DNA of 64,000 bases from contig NZ_JBEPNO010000008.1 in assembly GCF_040546275.1 (NCBI RefSeq), positions 168,361-232,360 on the forward strand. The letters run 5' to 3'. Position 1 is the stretch's first letter. Each line of letters opens with the position of its first letter. A program made the translations under genes and the position numbers. Below, piece after piece: positions 41,405 to 50,196 of the stretch. The DNA is from Nakamurella sp040546275. GTDB taxonomy: Bacteria > Actinomycetota > Actinomycetes > Mycobacteriales > Nakamurellaceae. Under the pieces are notes generated by a model. That model did no database searches. It was not told where the DNA came from and saw only the letters and a list, made by a program, of their open reading frames with translations.

Positions 41405-42331
41405 GTGGATCGCAGAGATGTTTCCTGGCGCGGGTATTGGCCGGCGGCGCCGACTCCGTTCGACAGCGCCGGACATCTGGACGAGGACGCCCTCCGGCGC
41501 TTGATGGACCTCTACGTCCGTCAGGGCGTGCACGGGATCCTGGTCAACGGAAGTACGGGTGAATGGTTCAGCCAGACGCCCGCCGAGCGACGGGATGTCG
41601 CGCGTATCGCGGTATCAGAGGTGGCCGGACGTTGTCCGGTGGTGATCGGGGTGACGGCCTATACGGCTGCCGAGGCCATCGAACTGGCCCGCCACGCCGC
41701 GGAAATCGGCGCGGACGGCGTGCTGGCCACGCCGCCGCCGTACGTCCATCCGTCCGCGGACGAGACCTTCGCCTTCTACCGCGAGGTTTCCGGCGGCACC
41801 GACCTGCCGTTCATGGTCTACAACTGGCCACGCGGAGTCGCGGTCGACATGGGCCGGTACGACGGTCTGTTCCAGCGGCTGGCGGACCTGCCGCAGGTGG
41901 TAGCGATCAAGGACAGCACGGGCGACTGGCTGTCCATGATCTCGACCGTCGAGCAGTGCGCCGACCGGGTGGCAGTGTTCGGATCCTTCCTGCACCGGCG
42001 GGGACTGGCTGTCCTGCTCGGCGTCGGTGGCGATGGCAACATCGACGGCGGCGGCGTCGGCGCTCCCTACGCCGTGCCCTACTACGCGTGTGTCCAGGCC
42101 AAGGATCGGGACGGCGCCATCGCGTGGGTCGACCGGTACCAGAGCCTGTCCGGAAAGCTCATCAACCCTGACTACAGCGGGATCTTCGCCTCGCCGATCC
42201 CGCAGCTCAAGGCCGTCATGGCTCTTCTGGGGCAGCCGGGCGGACGGGTCCGCCCGCCACTGCTGCCGGTGATCGAACCGACCACGCTCGCTGCGATCCG
42301 CAAGGTCGTCGAGGAGTCCGGGATCGGATGA
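41405..42331 (+). CDS. Dihydrodipicolinate synthase / N-acetylneuraminate lyase family aldolase
   Basis: A 308-residue class I aldolase of the DapA superfamily. GILVNGSTGEWFSQTPAERRDV corresponds to the substrate carboxylate (GTTGE-like) loop, and the Schiff-base Lys is in VVAIKDSTGDW. The usual catalytic Tyr sits in FMVYNWPRG. The divergence and catabolic context argue against lysine biosynthesis and for a retro-aldol or lyase step on a 2-oxo acid. GTG 41405 has GGGGGAG upstream. First gene of the first LacI-operator unit; overlaps the next by four bases. Confidence 0.9.
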   Translation: MDRRDVSWRGYWPAAPTPFDSAGHLDEDALRRLMDLYVRQGVHGILVNGSTGEWFSQTPAERRDVARIAVSEVAGRCPVVIGVTAYTAAEAIELARHAAEIGADGVLATPPPYVHPSADETFAFYREVSGGTDLPFMVYNWPRGVAVDMGRYDGLFQRLADLPQVVAIKDSTGDWLSMISTVEQCADRVAVFGSFLHRRGLAVLLGVGGDGNIDGGGVGAPYAVPYYACVQAKDRDGAIAWVDRYQSLSGKLINPDYSGIFASPIPQLKAVMALLGQPGGRVRPPLLPVIEPTTLAAIRKVVEESGIG

Positions 42332-43527
42332 GCACTGCGGACGTCATCGTCATCGGCGCCGGCATCGTCGGCGCAGCGGTGGCCCACCGGGCTGCCACCC
42401 GCGGACTGAAGGTGGTTCTGCTCGAACGCGATGTGCCGGGTCGCCAGGGATCGGGCACGACTGCGGGCAACGTGCACATCCAGACGATCCACACCCGACG
42501 ACCAGGACAGCAGGTGCCGGTCGACGTCCGCCGGCTGTTGCCGTTGCAGCGGGCGGCGCGCGAGCGGTGGGAGACCTGGGAGGAGGAGATCGGCGCGGTC
42601 GGATTCCGTCGATGCGGCGGTCTGATGGTGGCCGAGACCCCGCAGCAGCTCGAAGATCTGCACCGCAAACACCTCTGGGAGCGCGAGATGGGCATCGCCA
42701 CCGAGGTTCTCGACGCGGAGCAGGCCAGGTCGGCGCTGCCCCTGCTCTCTTCGGCAGTGATCGGCGCCACCTGGTGCGGCTGGGACGGGTTCGCCGATCC
42801 GGCCCTGGTGACCCCCACCCTTGTCCGGCACGCGATCGGCGCCGGCGCCGTCCTGCGGGTCAACACACGGGTGCATGCCCTGCATCGCACCGATGGCGGA
42901 TGGTTCGTCCAGGCCGGCGACGAGGTGTGGTCGGCGCCGGCCGTGGTGAACGCCGCCGGCCCGTGGATCGGGGAGATCTCCGGTCTGGCCGGCGCGCCGG
43001 TGGACATGTCGCCGACGGCCCTCCAGATGCACACGCTCGTCGCCGGTGGGCTGGCCCTGCCGTACGTGGTAGCGCATGTGGGAGAGGGTTTGTCGGTCAA
43101 GCAGACCGATGACGGCCAGATCATGGTCGGTGGTGGTTGGCCGGCCGGGCCGATGGGTCCTGACGGCCAGGCGGACGCCCGGCAGAGCAGTATCGAGGCG
43201 AATCTCGGCCAGGTGCGCCGGATCCTCCCGGCCATCGGTGCCCGCCCGCTCGACCGTGTCTGGACTGGACCCTTGGCCGCCTGTGCTGACGAGATGCCGG
43301 TGGTGGGCGAGGTTTCCCGGACGCCCGGGATGTTCGTCGTCGGCGGCACCTACTCGTTCACCTTCGCGCCGCTCTGGGGCGACCTGGTCGCGGATCTCGT
43401 CATGGGCATCGAGACGGTCCTCGAGATATCCGATCTCGGACCCGACCGACTGCTCGCCGGCGGCACAGGCCAGGATGACGGCACAGGCCAGGATGACGGC
43501 ACAGGCCAGGATGACGGCGCAGGATGA
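42328..43527 (+). CDS. FAD-dependent amine/D-amino-acid oxidase family protein
   Basis: A 399-residue DAO-superfamily flavoprotein: VIVIGAGIVGAAVAHRAATRGLKVVLLE is the FAD dinucleotide motif, VVNAAGPWIGEIS and MPVVGEVSRTPGMFVVGGTYSFTFAPLWG are the second FAD region. It resembles glycine oxidase, sarcosine oxidase beta and D-amino-acid dehydrogenase, so oxidation of a secondary amine or amino acid is likely. ATG 42328 overlaps the DapA-like stop (ATGA). The last ~20 residues are a GTGQDD repeat from an 18-bp VNTR. Confidence 0.9.
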   Translation: MSTADVIVIGAGIVGAAVAHRAATRGLKVVLLERDVPGRQGSGTTAGNVHIQTIHTRRPGQQVPVDVRRLLPLQRAARERWETWEEEIGAVGFRRCGGLMVAETPQQLEDLHRKHLWEREMGIATEVLDAEQARSALPLLSSAVIGATWCGWDGFADPALVTPTLVRHAIGAGAVLRVNTRVHALHRTDGGWFVQAGDEVWSAPAVVNAAGPWIGEISGLAGAPVDMSPTALQMHTLVAGGLALPYVVAHVGEGLSVKQTDDGQIMVGGGWPAGPMGPDGQADARQSSIEANLGQVRRILPAIGARPLDRVWTGPLAACADEMPVVGEVSRTPGMFVVGGTYSFTFAPLWGDLVADLVMGIETVLEISDLGPDRLLAGGTGQDDGTGQDDGTGQDDGAG

Positions 43528-43553
43528 CGGCGCAGGATGACGGCGCAGGATAG
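43462..43553. repeat. 18-bp and 13-bp tandem repeats at the oxidase 3' end
   Basis: Three units of GGCACAGGCCAGGATGAC encode GTGQDD, then the shorter related unit GGCGCAGGATGAC repeats to just beyond the stop codon. Loss or gain of units moves the stop, so the protein C-terminus should vary. Confidence 0.85.
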
Positions 43554-43601
43554 GGCACACGTCCGGGATCAGCAGCAGGAACAGGGAAGAGGGAACCACT
43601 C

Positions 43602-43985
43602 GTGAGCACGATACGGATGTTCATCAACGGTCAGGCGCTGTCGGGCGGGTCGCTGCACCACGCCCTCGACGGGGGGACCCTGCTGGGCGCAGCCCTGACC
43701 GCGCCGCGGTACCGGTTCTTCTCCGTCCGCGACGAATTCCCCGGTCTGCACCCGGTCACCGAAGGCGGCGTGGCCGTGCTCGGCGAGCTCTACGAGGTCA
43801 GCTACGAACTGCTGCGGGAGTCGCTGCTGCCGCAGGAACCTGCCGAGTTGGAACTTGGCGTGATCGAGATGGGTGACGGGACCGGCTCGCTCGCCATGCG
43901 GATGCGCGCCGAGGCCCTCGGGCGCGATGACGTCGTCGACATCAGCGACGCCGGCGGCTGGCTCGCCCACCTCGCCGCTCGATGA
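43602..43985 (+). CDS. Stand-alone allophanate-hydrolase C-domain-like protein
   Basis: A 127-residue protein resembling the C-terminal domain of AtzF. It aligns with the AtzF in this window from IRMFINGQALSGGSLHHAL (versus IPLTVFGAHLRGQPLNGQL) to DISDAGGWLAHLAA (versus DITEFGGWAAYLAA). In AtzF this domain decarboxylates the N-carboxycarbamate intermediate; as a stand-alone protein its role is unknown. ATG-region start is GTG 43602. It overlaps the dihydropyrimidinase start (ATGA). Confidence 0.8.
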   Translation: MSTIRMFINGQALSGGSLHHALDGGTLLGAALTAPRYRFFSVRDEFPGLHPVTEGGVAVLGELYEVSYELLRESLLPQEPAELELGVIEMGDGTGSLAMRMRAEALGRDDVVDISDAGGWLAHLAAR

Positions 43986-45439
43986 CGGCCGGCCCGGTGA
44001 CGGACGCCTCGATGACGGACCACCCGACGAGAGGCGGCGACCTGGTGATCCGAGGCGGCACGATGGTCGACTCGGGCTGGCAGGGCCCTGCCGATGTGTG
44101 GATCGCCGACGGTCTGGTCAAGGCCCTCCTGTCACCAGGGGAGCCGGCGCCCGGCGCCCGCGAGCTCGACGCCCGCGGAAAGCTGGTGATGCCAGGGGGT
44201 GTCGACCCGCACTGCCACGTCGGCTTCACCTCCGGCGAGTTCTCCTCCCTCGACGACTACCGGCAGTGCACGACCGCGGCTATCTTCGGCGGCACCACCA
44301 CCATCGTCGACTTCGCCATCCCGCGTCCCGGGCAGGAGCCGATCGAGGCCGCGGATCTCCAGCGCGCCATAGCATCTCAGGGCCTGTGTGACTCGGCGCT
44401 GCACGGATGCGTCGTGCAGTGGAACGACACCACTGCCGACCAGCTCCGCTGCATGGCGGCCGCGGGCATCCGGACGGTCAAGATGTTCACCACCTACCGC
44501 GGCGAGACGATGGCCGACGAGGACACCATCCTGGCGACGATGGCCACCCTGCGCGAGCTCGGCGGCATGGTCGTCATCCACTGCGAGTCGAATGCGATCG
44601 TCGAGGACGCGCAGCGCCAGTGCGCCGACGGTGACAAACTGCCGGCAAGCGAAATGGCCGCGAGTCGGCCGGCGCTGGCCGAGACCGCTGCGGTGGCAGC
44701 AGTTCTGGCCATCGCAGAGTCGCAGGGTGCACCGGTCTACTTCGTCCACCAGTCGACGGCGGCGGCGGTGGAACTCGTGGCGGATGCACGTCGACGGGGG
44801 CTGCCGGCGTTCACCGAATCGGTGGCCCACCACCTCACGCTGGACGACGCCAATTACGCAGCAGCAGAGCCCGAGCGCTTCGTATGCTGCCCGCCGTTGC
44901 GGGCGCGTGCGGAGGTCGAGGCGCTGGGCCGCCACCTGTTCACCGGCGCGATCACCACCATCGGATCCGACCACTGCTGCTACGACCTCACCCAGAAACG
45001 TTCCCACCGGCATGACGTCCGTCAGATGCCGAACGGACTGCCCGGTGTCGAAACGCGTCTACCGGTGATCTTCTCCCGGTTCGTCGTAGAGCAGGGCCTG
45101 CCGCTGACCGCCTTCGTGGCCCTCACCGCCGCGAATCCCGCCCGCACCAACGGGTTGTACCCGCGCAAGGGCTGTCTGATGCCGGGCTCCGACGCCGACA
45201 TCGCGATCTGGGATCCGTCGATCCGATGGTCACTGCACAACGAGAACCTGCACATGGCCACCGATTACACGCCCTACGAGGGGCTCCAGGTCACCGGCCG
45301 CCCCGTCACGGTGCTCGTCGGCGGACGCGTGGTGGTGCACGACGGTGAACTGGTCGACGACCGTGCGCTCGGCCGGCACTTGCCCGCCGACCCGGTCGAC
45401 CTCGCGGGACTGAGTCGTCAACTGGTCGGTGGCTGCTGA
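43982..45439 (+). CDS. Dihydropyrimidinase / D-hydantoinase family amidohydrolase
   Basis: A 485-residue cyclic-amide hydrolase. Binuclear metal site: His77 and His79 in PGGVDPHCHVG, the carbamylated Lys167 in RTVKMFTTYRG, VIHCES, YFVHQST and the Asp in IGSDHCCYD. These are the standard ligands of dihydropyrimidinase and hydantoinase. With the neighbouring oxidase, aldolase and allophanate-like protein it points to catabolism of a cyclic ureide (hydantoin or dihydropyrimidine type). Upstream Met codons are possible starts; ATG 43982 overlaps the previous stop. Its 3' end overlaps the convergent DUF885 gene by 22 bases. Confidence 0.92.
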   Translation: MTAGPVTDASMTDHPTRGGDLVIRGGTMVDSGWQGPADVWIADGLVKALLSPGEPAPGARELDARGKLVMPGGVDPHCHVGFTSGEFSSLDDYRQCTTAAIFGGTTTIVDFAIPRPGQEPIEAADLQRAIASQGLCDSALHGCVVQWNDTTADQLRCMAAAGIRTVKMFTTYRGETMADEDTILATMATLRELGGMVVIHCESNAIVEDAQRQCADGDKLPASEMAASRPALAETAAVAAVLAIAESQGAPVYFVHQSTAAAVELVADARRRGLPAFTESVAHHLTLDDANYAAAEPERFVCCPPLRARAEVEALGRHLFTGAITTIGSDHCCYDLTQKRSHRHDVRQMPNGLPGVETRLPVIFSRFVVEQGLPLTAFVALTAANPARTNGLYPRKGCLMPGSDADIAIWDPSIRWSLHNENLHMATDYTPYEGLQVTGRPVTVLVGGRVVVHDGELVDDRALGRHLPADPVDLAGLSRQLVGGC

Positions 45440-47109
45440 CCGGGTAGCACCACCCCGATCTGCGCCAGCTGGTCAGTCAGGCCCAGGAACTCCCAGCGGC
45501 ACAACGCGATCGGCACGTTGCCGTTCCGCCAGAGGTAGTCGTGCAGCTGCTGGATGTCGACGTCCTGACCGGGACGTTGCCGCGCCGCGTCGGCGATCAG
45601 CGAGAGGATCTGGGTCTTGCCGATCTGGTAGGAGATCGCCTGGCCGGGTCCTTCGGCGAAGTCGGCGGCCTCCTGCGCGGCGGTCGCCGCGTCCATCGGC
45701 ACCTCGGTGCCCAGGTACCGCGCCGCCTCCGCAATGCTCAGCGTCCCGGTGGCCAGCCCGACGTCGACCTTGACCCGCAGGGCCCGCAGCCTCATGAAGT
45801 TGTAGAGGATCACGCGGGTGTCCGGTGCATCGTCGAAAAGCCCTGCGGCGAGTGTCATCTCCTCGTTGTAGAAGGCGACGCCCTCGTTCGCGCCGGAGTC
45901 GTAGAAGTGCCGGCGCAGCATCCTGGGATGCCTCCACGCGAGCGCGAGCTGCTGGTAGTGCGCTCCCTCGTGCACGATCCCGGCCCGCGGGTCGACGGCA
46001 TTGGCGGCGTAGAAGTACGGAAGGTCAGGGCCGGGGGCGGGGGTGTACTTGACGCTGTTCTCGTCAAGGCGGGTCGCCGAGGTGAGGTCGTCGCAGACGC
46101 CCAGGAAGCCGAATGGTTCGAGATAGGCGGGCATCTTGGCAAAGAGATAGCGGCCCAACGATTCCGGCTGCGACAGCAGTCCACGTTCGACGTGGAACTG
46201 CCGGACCTCGGCCTCCTGGCGATCCTCCAGGGCCACCTGGGCCTCGATGTCCGCCGGCATCGGCGCGGGCGGACGGCCGGCGACCCGATTGCGGTTGCGC
46301 TCGAGGTGTTCGAGGGCGATGGCCCGATCCAGTTCGGCCGAGCCGATGGCCAGCAGTTGCTCCGGGGTGAAGGGCATCACCGCGACGTCGCGCAGGAACT
46401 GTTGGTAGGCAACAGCTCCCACCGGCACCCACGGCGTCATCGAGGGGTGCTGCTCGACGAGCCACTCGCGGAAGGTGACCAGAGCGGCGGCCGCTGCTCC
46501 GGCGGCCTCGGTGACCGCCGTGCCCAGTTCCGGGTAGATCTGCGCCAGCGCCGCACCAACGGCTGCACAGCGCTTCTCGATGTCGGTGAGTTCGTCGAGC
46601 GCGAGCGCTGCACACTCCGCGAAGGCATGGCCGGTCAGGTTCTCCCGGCCGGTGGCCAGGATTCCCGGAGCCGCGGAGAACAGCCGGACGACCTCGCGGA
46701 TCCGCTCGGCGTCGACTCCGGGGCGAAGGAGCGCATCGAAGACCGTGCCGATGCTCTGGTCGAGGTAGAACCGCGGCTGGCGCTGCCAGGAGCGAACGAC
46801 GTCCAGCTCCCACTCGACCCTGGCCAGCAGGGAGATCAGCAGTCGCCGGTCCACCAGATCGGACACGTCCTCGCCGACGTCGAGGGCCGCCAGCTCGTCC
46901 GCGAACGCAGAGCGCTGGTCGCGGATGCTGGCCACGGTCGCCGCGCAGAAGTCCGGGAGCCAACCGGCCGGCCGTTCCACCCTGGGGATGTCATCACGGT
47001 TGCGGGGTTGATGCACGATCTGCCACGACCAGATGCGCGACCCGAGTTCCTCCAGTGCCGCACTCCCGGCCGCAAGCGCAGCGACAGCATCGGCGGGTTG
47101 GTCCGGCAT
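45418..47109 (-). CDS. DUF885 family protein (putative metallopeptidase-like)
   Basis: A 563-residue, largely helical DUF885 protein with no signal peptide. It contains IVHEGAHYQQLALAW, an HExxH-type motif, followed by FYDSGANEGVAFYNEEMTLAAG carrying a downstream Glu, the pattern of gluzincin-like members. Peptidase activity is inferred. It runs opposite to the catabolic genes and diverges from the LacI gene over a 120-bp gap that lacks the 16-bp operator, so it may not belong to the regulon. Confidence 0.85.
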   Translation of the reverse strand: MPDQPADAVAALAAGSAALEELGSRIWSWQIVHQPRNRDDIPRVERPAGWLPDFCAATVASIRDQRSAFADELAALDVGEDVSDLVDRRLLISLLARVEWELDVVRSWQRQPRFYLDQSIGTVFDALLRPGVDAERIREVVRLFSAAPGILATGRENLTGHAFAECAALALDELTDIEKRCAAVGAALAQIYPELGTAVTEAAGAAAAALVTFREWLVEQHPSMTPWVPVGAVAYQQFLRDVAVMPFTPEQLLAIGSAELDRAIALEHLERNRNRVAGRPPAPMPADIEAQVALEDRQEAEVRQFHVERGLLSQPESLGRYLFAKMPAYLEPFGFLGVCDDLTSATRLDENSVKYTPAPGPDLPYFYAANAVDPRAGIVHEGAHYQQLALAWRHPRMLRRHFYDSGANEGVAFYNEEMTLAAGLFDDAPDTRVILYNFMRLRALRVKVDVGLATGTLSIAEAARYLGTEVPMDAATAAQEAADFAEGPGQAISYQIGKTQILSLIADAARQRPGQDVDIQQLHDYLWRNGNVPIALCRWEFLGLTDQLAQIGVVLPGQQPPTS

Positions 47110-47230
47110 CAGCGTCTCCCCTCCGGCGCAGAGCCGGGAGCATCGTGGTCGAGTGGGCGCCTTCCTGCAGGTGGGCGCGAGTTCAATGTGATGATGGCAC
47201 CTTCGGTGTTCGGGGGAACCGAGCAGGGGA

Positions 47231-48277
47231 ATGGGGAGTGACGCCGTGGCGAACGATCTGCGTGAGGTGGCCCGGGCCAGTGGGGTGTCGATCAGTACCG
47301 CCTCCAGGGCGCTGGCCGGCTCGACCCTGGTGAGCGACGCGACCCGCGCCAGGGTGGAGGAGGCGGCGCGGCGGATCGGCTACCGGCCCAATGCCAGCGC
47401 ACGGGCCCTGCGGACCGGCGGATCGAGGCTGGTGGGCCTGGTGATCACCAATCTCGTGAACAACAGCTTCCGGGTGATCGCCGAGATCGTGCAGCAACGG
47501 CTGGCCGAGGCCGGGCACCACCTGGTGCTCTCCATCACCGGCGGCGACGCCGAATCGGAACGGGCCGCCCTGCATACGCTGATGGAACTCGGAGCCTCCG
47601 GCGTCGTCGCCGTCGGCTCCGACAGCAAGGCGTTCGCCGAGGTCAAGGCGGGTGCGATGCCGGTCGTGCACCTGGGGCGGCGGCCGGCGAAGCTGGTCGG
47701 CGACTGCGTGCTGGGTGATGAAGGCGCCGGGGCCGGATCGGCGGTGGAACTGCTCATCAAAAACGGGCACCGCCGGATCGGCATCGTCTGCGGACCGGCG
47801 TCGGTGACATCGGGCCGGGAGCGGCTCGACGGCTACCGGCAGGCGCTGCTGGCAGCCGGCCGGCCGGCGCCGGAAGAGTTGGTGGTGGCCGGGTCCTTCA
47901 CCGCGCGGACCGGCGTCGAGGCGGTCGACGCACTGCTCGCGCTCCCGCGGGCGCGCCGGCCGACGGCCCTGCTGGTCGCCAACCACGAATCCGCCTACGG
48001 GGTGCTGCCCCGCCTTCGTGAGCTGGGTGTCGCCATTCCGGAGGCGATGAGCGTCATCTGCTACGAGGATGCGCCGATCATGCACTGGTGGTGGCCGCCG
48101 ATCACCGTGGTGGACAACCAGCCGGCGCAGATGGCCGAACTGGTGACGCAACTGCTGATGGATCGGATCACCGGGGTGCGCGCTTCGACAACCAGATCGG
48201 CGGTGCATCGAATTCCAACCCGTTTGGTCGAGAGAGGGTCGGTGGCGGCTGTTCCGTCCCGCGCCCCCGGCCGCTGA
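47231..48277 (+). CDS. LacI-family transcriptional regulator
   Basis: A 348-residue LacI/GalR repressor. Helix-turn-helix DLREVARASGVSISTASRALAG, hinge helix YRPNASARALRTGGSRLVG, then a periplasmic-binding-protein-like effector domain (VGLVITNLVNNSFRVIAEIV, RRIGIVCGPASVTSGRERLDGYRQAL). It lies between two operons each preceded by GTGCAATCGTTTGCA-type operators, the expected site class, and is the natural regulator of both. Effector unknown, presumably the imported compound or a breakdown product. ATG 47231 has AGGGGA upstream; GTG 47246 is an alternative. Confidence 0.93.
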   Translation: MGSDAVANDLREVARASGVSISTASRALAGSTLVSDATRARVEEAARRIGYRPNASARALRTGGSRLVGLVITNLVNNSFRVIAEIVQQRLAEAGHHLVLSITGGDAESERAALHTLMELGASGVVAVGSDSKAFAEVKAGAMPVVHLGRRPAKLVGDCVLGDEGAGAGSAVELLIKNGHRRIGIVCGPASVTSGRERLDGYRQALLAAGRPAPEELVVAGSFTARTGVEAVDALLALPRARRPTALLVANHESAYGVLPRLRELGVAIPEAMSVICYEDAPIMHWWWPPITVVDNQPAQMAELVTQLLMDRITGVRASTTRSAVHRIPTRLVERGSVAAVPSRAPGR

Positions 48278-48295
48278 CCCACCTGCCTCACGCGG

Positions 48296-48339
48296 TCCCA
48301 CAACGGAGCTGGACATCTCCCACAACGGAGCTGGACATC
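48296..48339. repeat. 22-bp perfect tandem duplication
   Basis: Two identical 22-base units (48296-48317 and 48318-48339), each starting TCCCACAACGG and ending CTGGACATC, lie between the LacI gene and the ABC operon promoter. Could be a duplicated regulatory segment or chance duplication. Confidence 0.8.
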
Positions 48340-48381
48340 GCTGGGAACCACGAATAGTTTTCCCATCTGTAACAACAGTGA

Positions 48382-48427
48382 TTGACAGGGCAATGTGTCG
48401 GTGTCACCCTCGTGCAATCGTTTGCAT
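48382..48427 (+). promoter_or_regulatory. ABC-operon promoter with LacI-type operator
   Basis: TTGACA (48382-48387), 17-base spacer, CACCCT as a weak -10 (48405-48410), then the operator GTGCAATCGTTTGCAT (48412-48427) directly over the expected transcription start. Repression by blocking RNA polymerase would be expected. The operator matches that at 41295-41310 in 15 of 16 bases. Confidence 0.75.
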
Positions 48428-48486
48428 TCCGGCAGCGAGAGGCATCGGGGTCGAGCGATCGGCTGACGGTGGTTGAAAGGGATCAG

Positions 48487-50190
48487 ATGCGCATACGCAG
48501 TTGGACGGCCAGTTGCCTGGCGGCCTCCTTGGTGGTCGGGCTGGCCGCGTGCAGCAGCACCAGTTCCACGGCGACCAACCCCGTGGTCGGCAGCACCACC
48601 TCGGCAGCCGCCGGAAGTCAGGCCCCGGCGGCGGGCTCGTCCGCCCCGGCCGGCAGCACCTCGGCCGGCGGTGCTTCCAGTAGTAGTTCGGCCGCTCCGG
48701 TCGTCACCAGCAGCGGAACCCTGGTGGTCGACACCGCGTTCCAGCTGAAGACGGTGGACCCCGGCCGCATGTTCGAGCCGACCGGTCTGCTCATCGACCA
48801 CGCCATGTACTCGACGCTGCTGACCTTCACCGGCGACGACGTGAAGAAGCCCGTCCCGGATCTGGCGGAGTCCTACTCCGCGTCGGCCGACGGCAAGGTC
48901 TACACCTTCAAGCTCCGCAAGGACGCCGTCTTCTCCGACGGGACCCCGGTCACCTCGGCCGATGTGGTGTTCTCCCTGAACCGGGTGGCCAACCTCAAGG
49001 GCAACCCGTCGTTCCTGATGGCCGGCATCACGGTCACCGCGCCAGACGCGTCCACCGTCGTGCTGACCAGCGCGACGCCGAACCCGGCGATCCCGTTCAT
49101 CGTGCCGAACTCGGCCCTCGGCATCCTGAACTCCAAGGCCGTCAAGGCTGCCGGTGGTTCGGATGCAGTGGGAGCCGACAGCGCGGACAAGGCGGAGACC
49201 GCACTGAACACCAAGTCCCAGGGGTCCGGCCAGTACATCCTCGACTCCTACAGCACCACCACGCAGGTCAAGCTGACGGCCAACCCGAAGTACTGGGGCA
49301 CGAAGCCGAAGTACGAGACGATCATCGTTCGCAACGTCCAGGCCAACGTGCAGAAGCTGAACGTGATCAAGGGTCAGTCGCAGATCGCGGTCGACCTCTC
49401 CCCGGCGCAGGCCGACGGTCTCGGCTCGAGCGTCCAGACGATCAGCGGTGCCTCGCCGAACGTCTTCTTCCTCTTCACCAACAACAGTGCGACCGTCTCG
49501 AAGGTCACCAGCAACCCTGACTTCCAGGAAGCCGTGCGGTACGGCGTCGACTACGACAGCCTGGTCAACCTCGCCGGATCCGGAGCGGTGCAGGCGAACG
49601 GCATCATCCCGACGATGTTCCTCGGCTCCCTCGCGGCCGGCACCGGCATCAAGCGCGACGTCGCGAGGGCCAAGGCCGCACTGGCCAAGTCGGGGATCAC
49701 CGACCCGACCGTCACCTTGTCCTACCCAAGCGACATCCAGGTCAACGGACTCAACTTCGGAGACCTCGCGGCCCGCGTGCAGGCGAACCTGAAGGACGTC
49801 GGCATCACGGTGAAGCTCGCCCCGGCGTCGGTGCAGACCGCCCTCGACACCTACCGCGGGGGCAAGGAGGAAATGGGACTGTGGGAGTGGGGCCCTGACT
49901 ACCCCGACCCGGGTGACTACCTGAACTTCCTGCCCGGCCAGGTGGTCGGCAAGCGCGCCAACTGGCTCGCCGGTCAGTCCCCGGCCCTCGAGGCCCTCGG
50001 CACCAAGGCCGGTGCCACCATCGACGACGCCACCCGCGTCACCCAGTACACCGAGATCCAGAAGATGATGAACCAGGCGGGCCCGATCATGCCGCTCATC
50101 CAGCCGGCCCAGATCATCGTTGCGGCGACCTCGGTCAAGAACGTGAAGGCGAACGCCCTCTGGTTGGTCAACCTCAGCGAGCTCGGCTAG
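48487..50190 (+). CDS. ABC transporter substrate-binding lipoprotein (peptide/nickel type, SBP family 5)
   Basis: A 567-residue extracytoplasmic binding protein. Signal peptide with lipobox LAAC at ~residue 22, then a Ser/Ala/Gly-rich linker to ~residue 75. The mature domain has the family-5 pattern TLVVDTAFQLKTVDPGRMFEPTG, VYTFKLRKDAVFSDGTPVTSADVVFSLNRV, and GSGQYILDSYSTTTQVKLTANPKYWG. Ligand unknown, probably a peptide-like or nitrogenous small molecule. ATG 48487 has AAAGGG upstream. First gene of the second LacI-operator unit. Confidence 0.93.
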   Translation: MRIRSWTASCLAASLVVGLAACSSTSSTATNPVVGSTTSAAAGSQAPAAGSSAPAGSTSAGGASSSSSAAPVVTSSGTLVVDTAFQLKTVDPGRMFEPTGLLIDHAMYSTLLTFTGDDVKKPVPDLAESYSASADGKVYTFKLRKDAVFSDGTPVTSADVVFSLNRVANLKGNPSFLMAGITVTAPDASTVVLTSATPNPAIPFIVPNSALGILNSKAVKAAGGSDAVGADSADKAETALNTKSQGSGQYILDSYSTTTQVKLTANPKYWGTKPKYETIIVRNVQANVQKLNVIKGQSQIAVDLSPAQADGLGSSVQTISGASPNVFFLFTNNSATVSKVTSNPDFQEAVRYGVDYDSLVNLAGSGAVQANGIIPTMFLGSLAAGTGIKRDVARAKAALAKSGITDPTVTLSYPSDIQVNGLNFGDLAARVQANLKDVGITVKLAPASVQTALDTYRGGKEEMGLWEWGPDYPDPGDYLNFLPGQVVGKRANWLAGQSPALEALGTKAGATIDDATRVTQYTEIQKMMNQAGPIMPLIQPAQIIVAATSVKNVKANALWLVNLSELG

Positions 50191-50196
50191 CACTCG

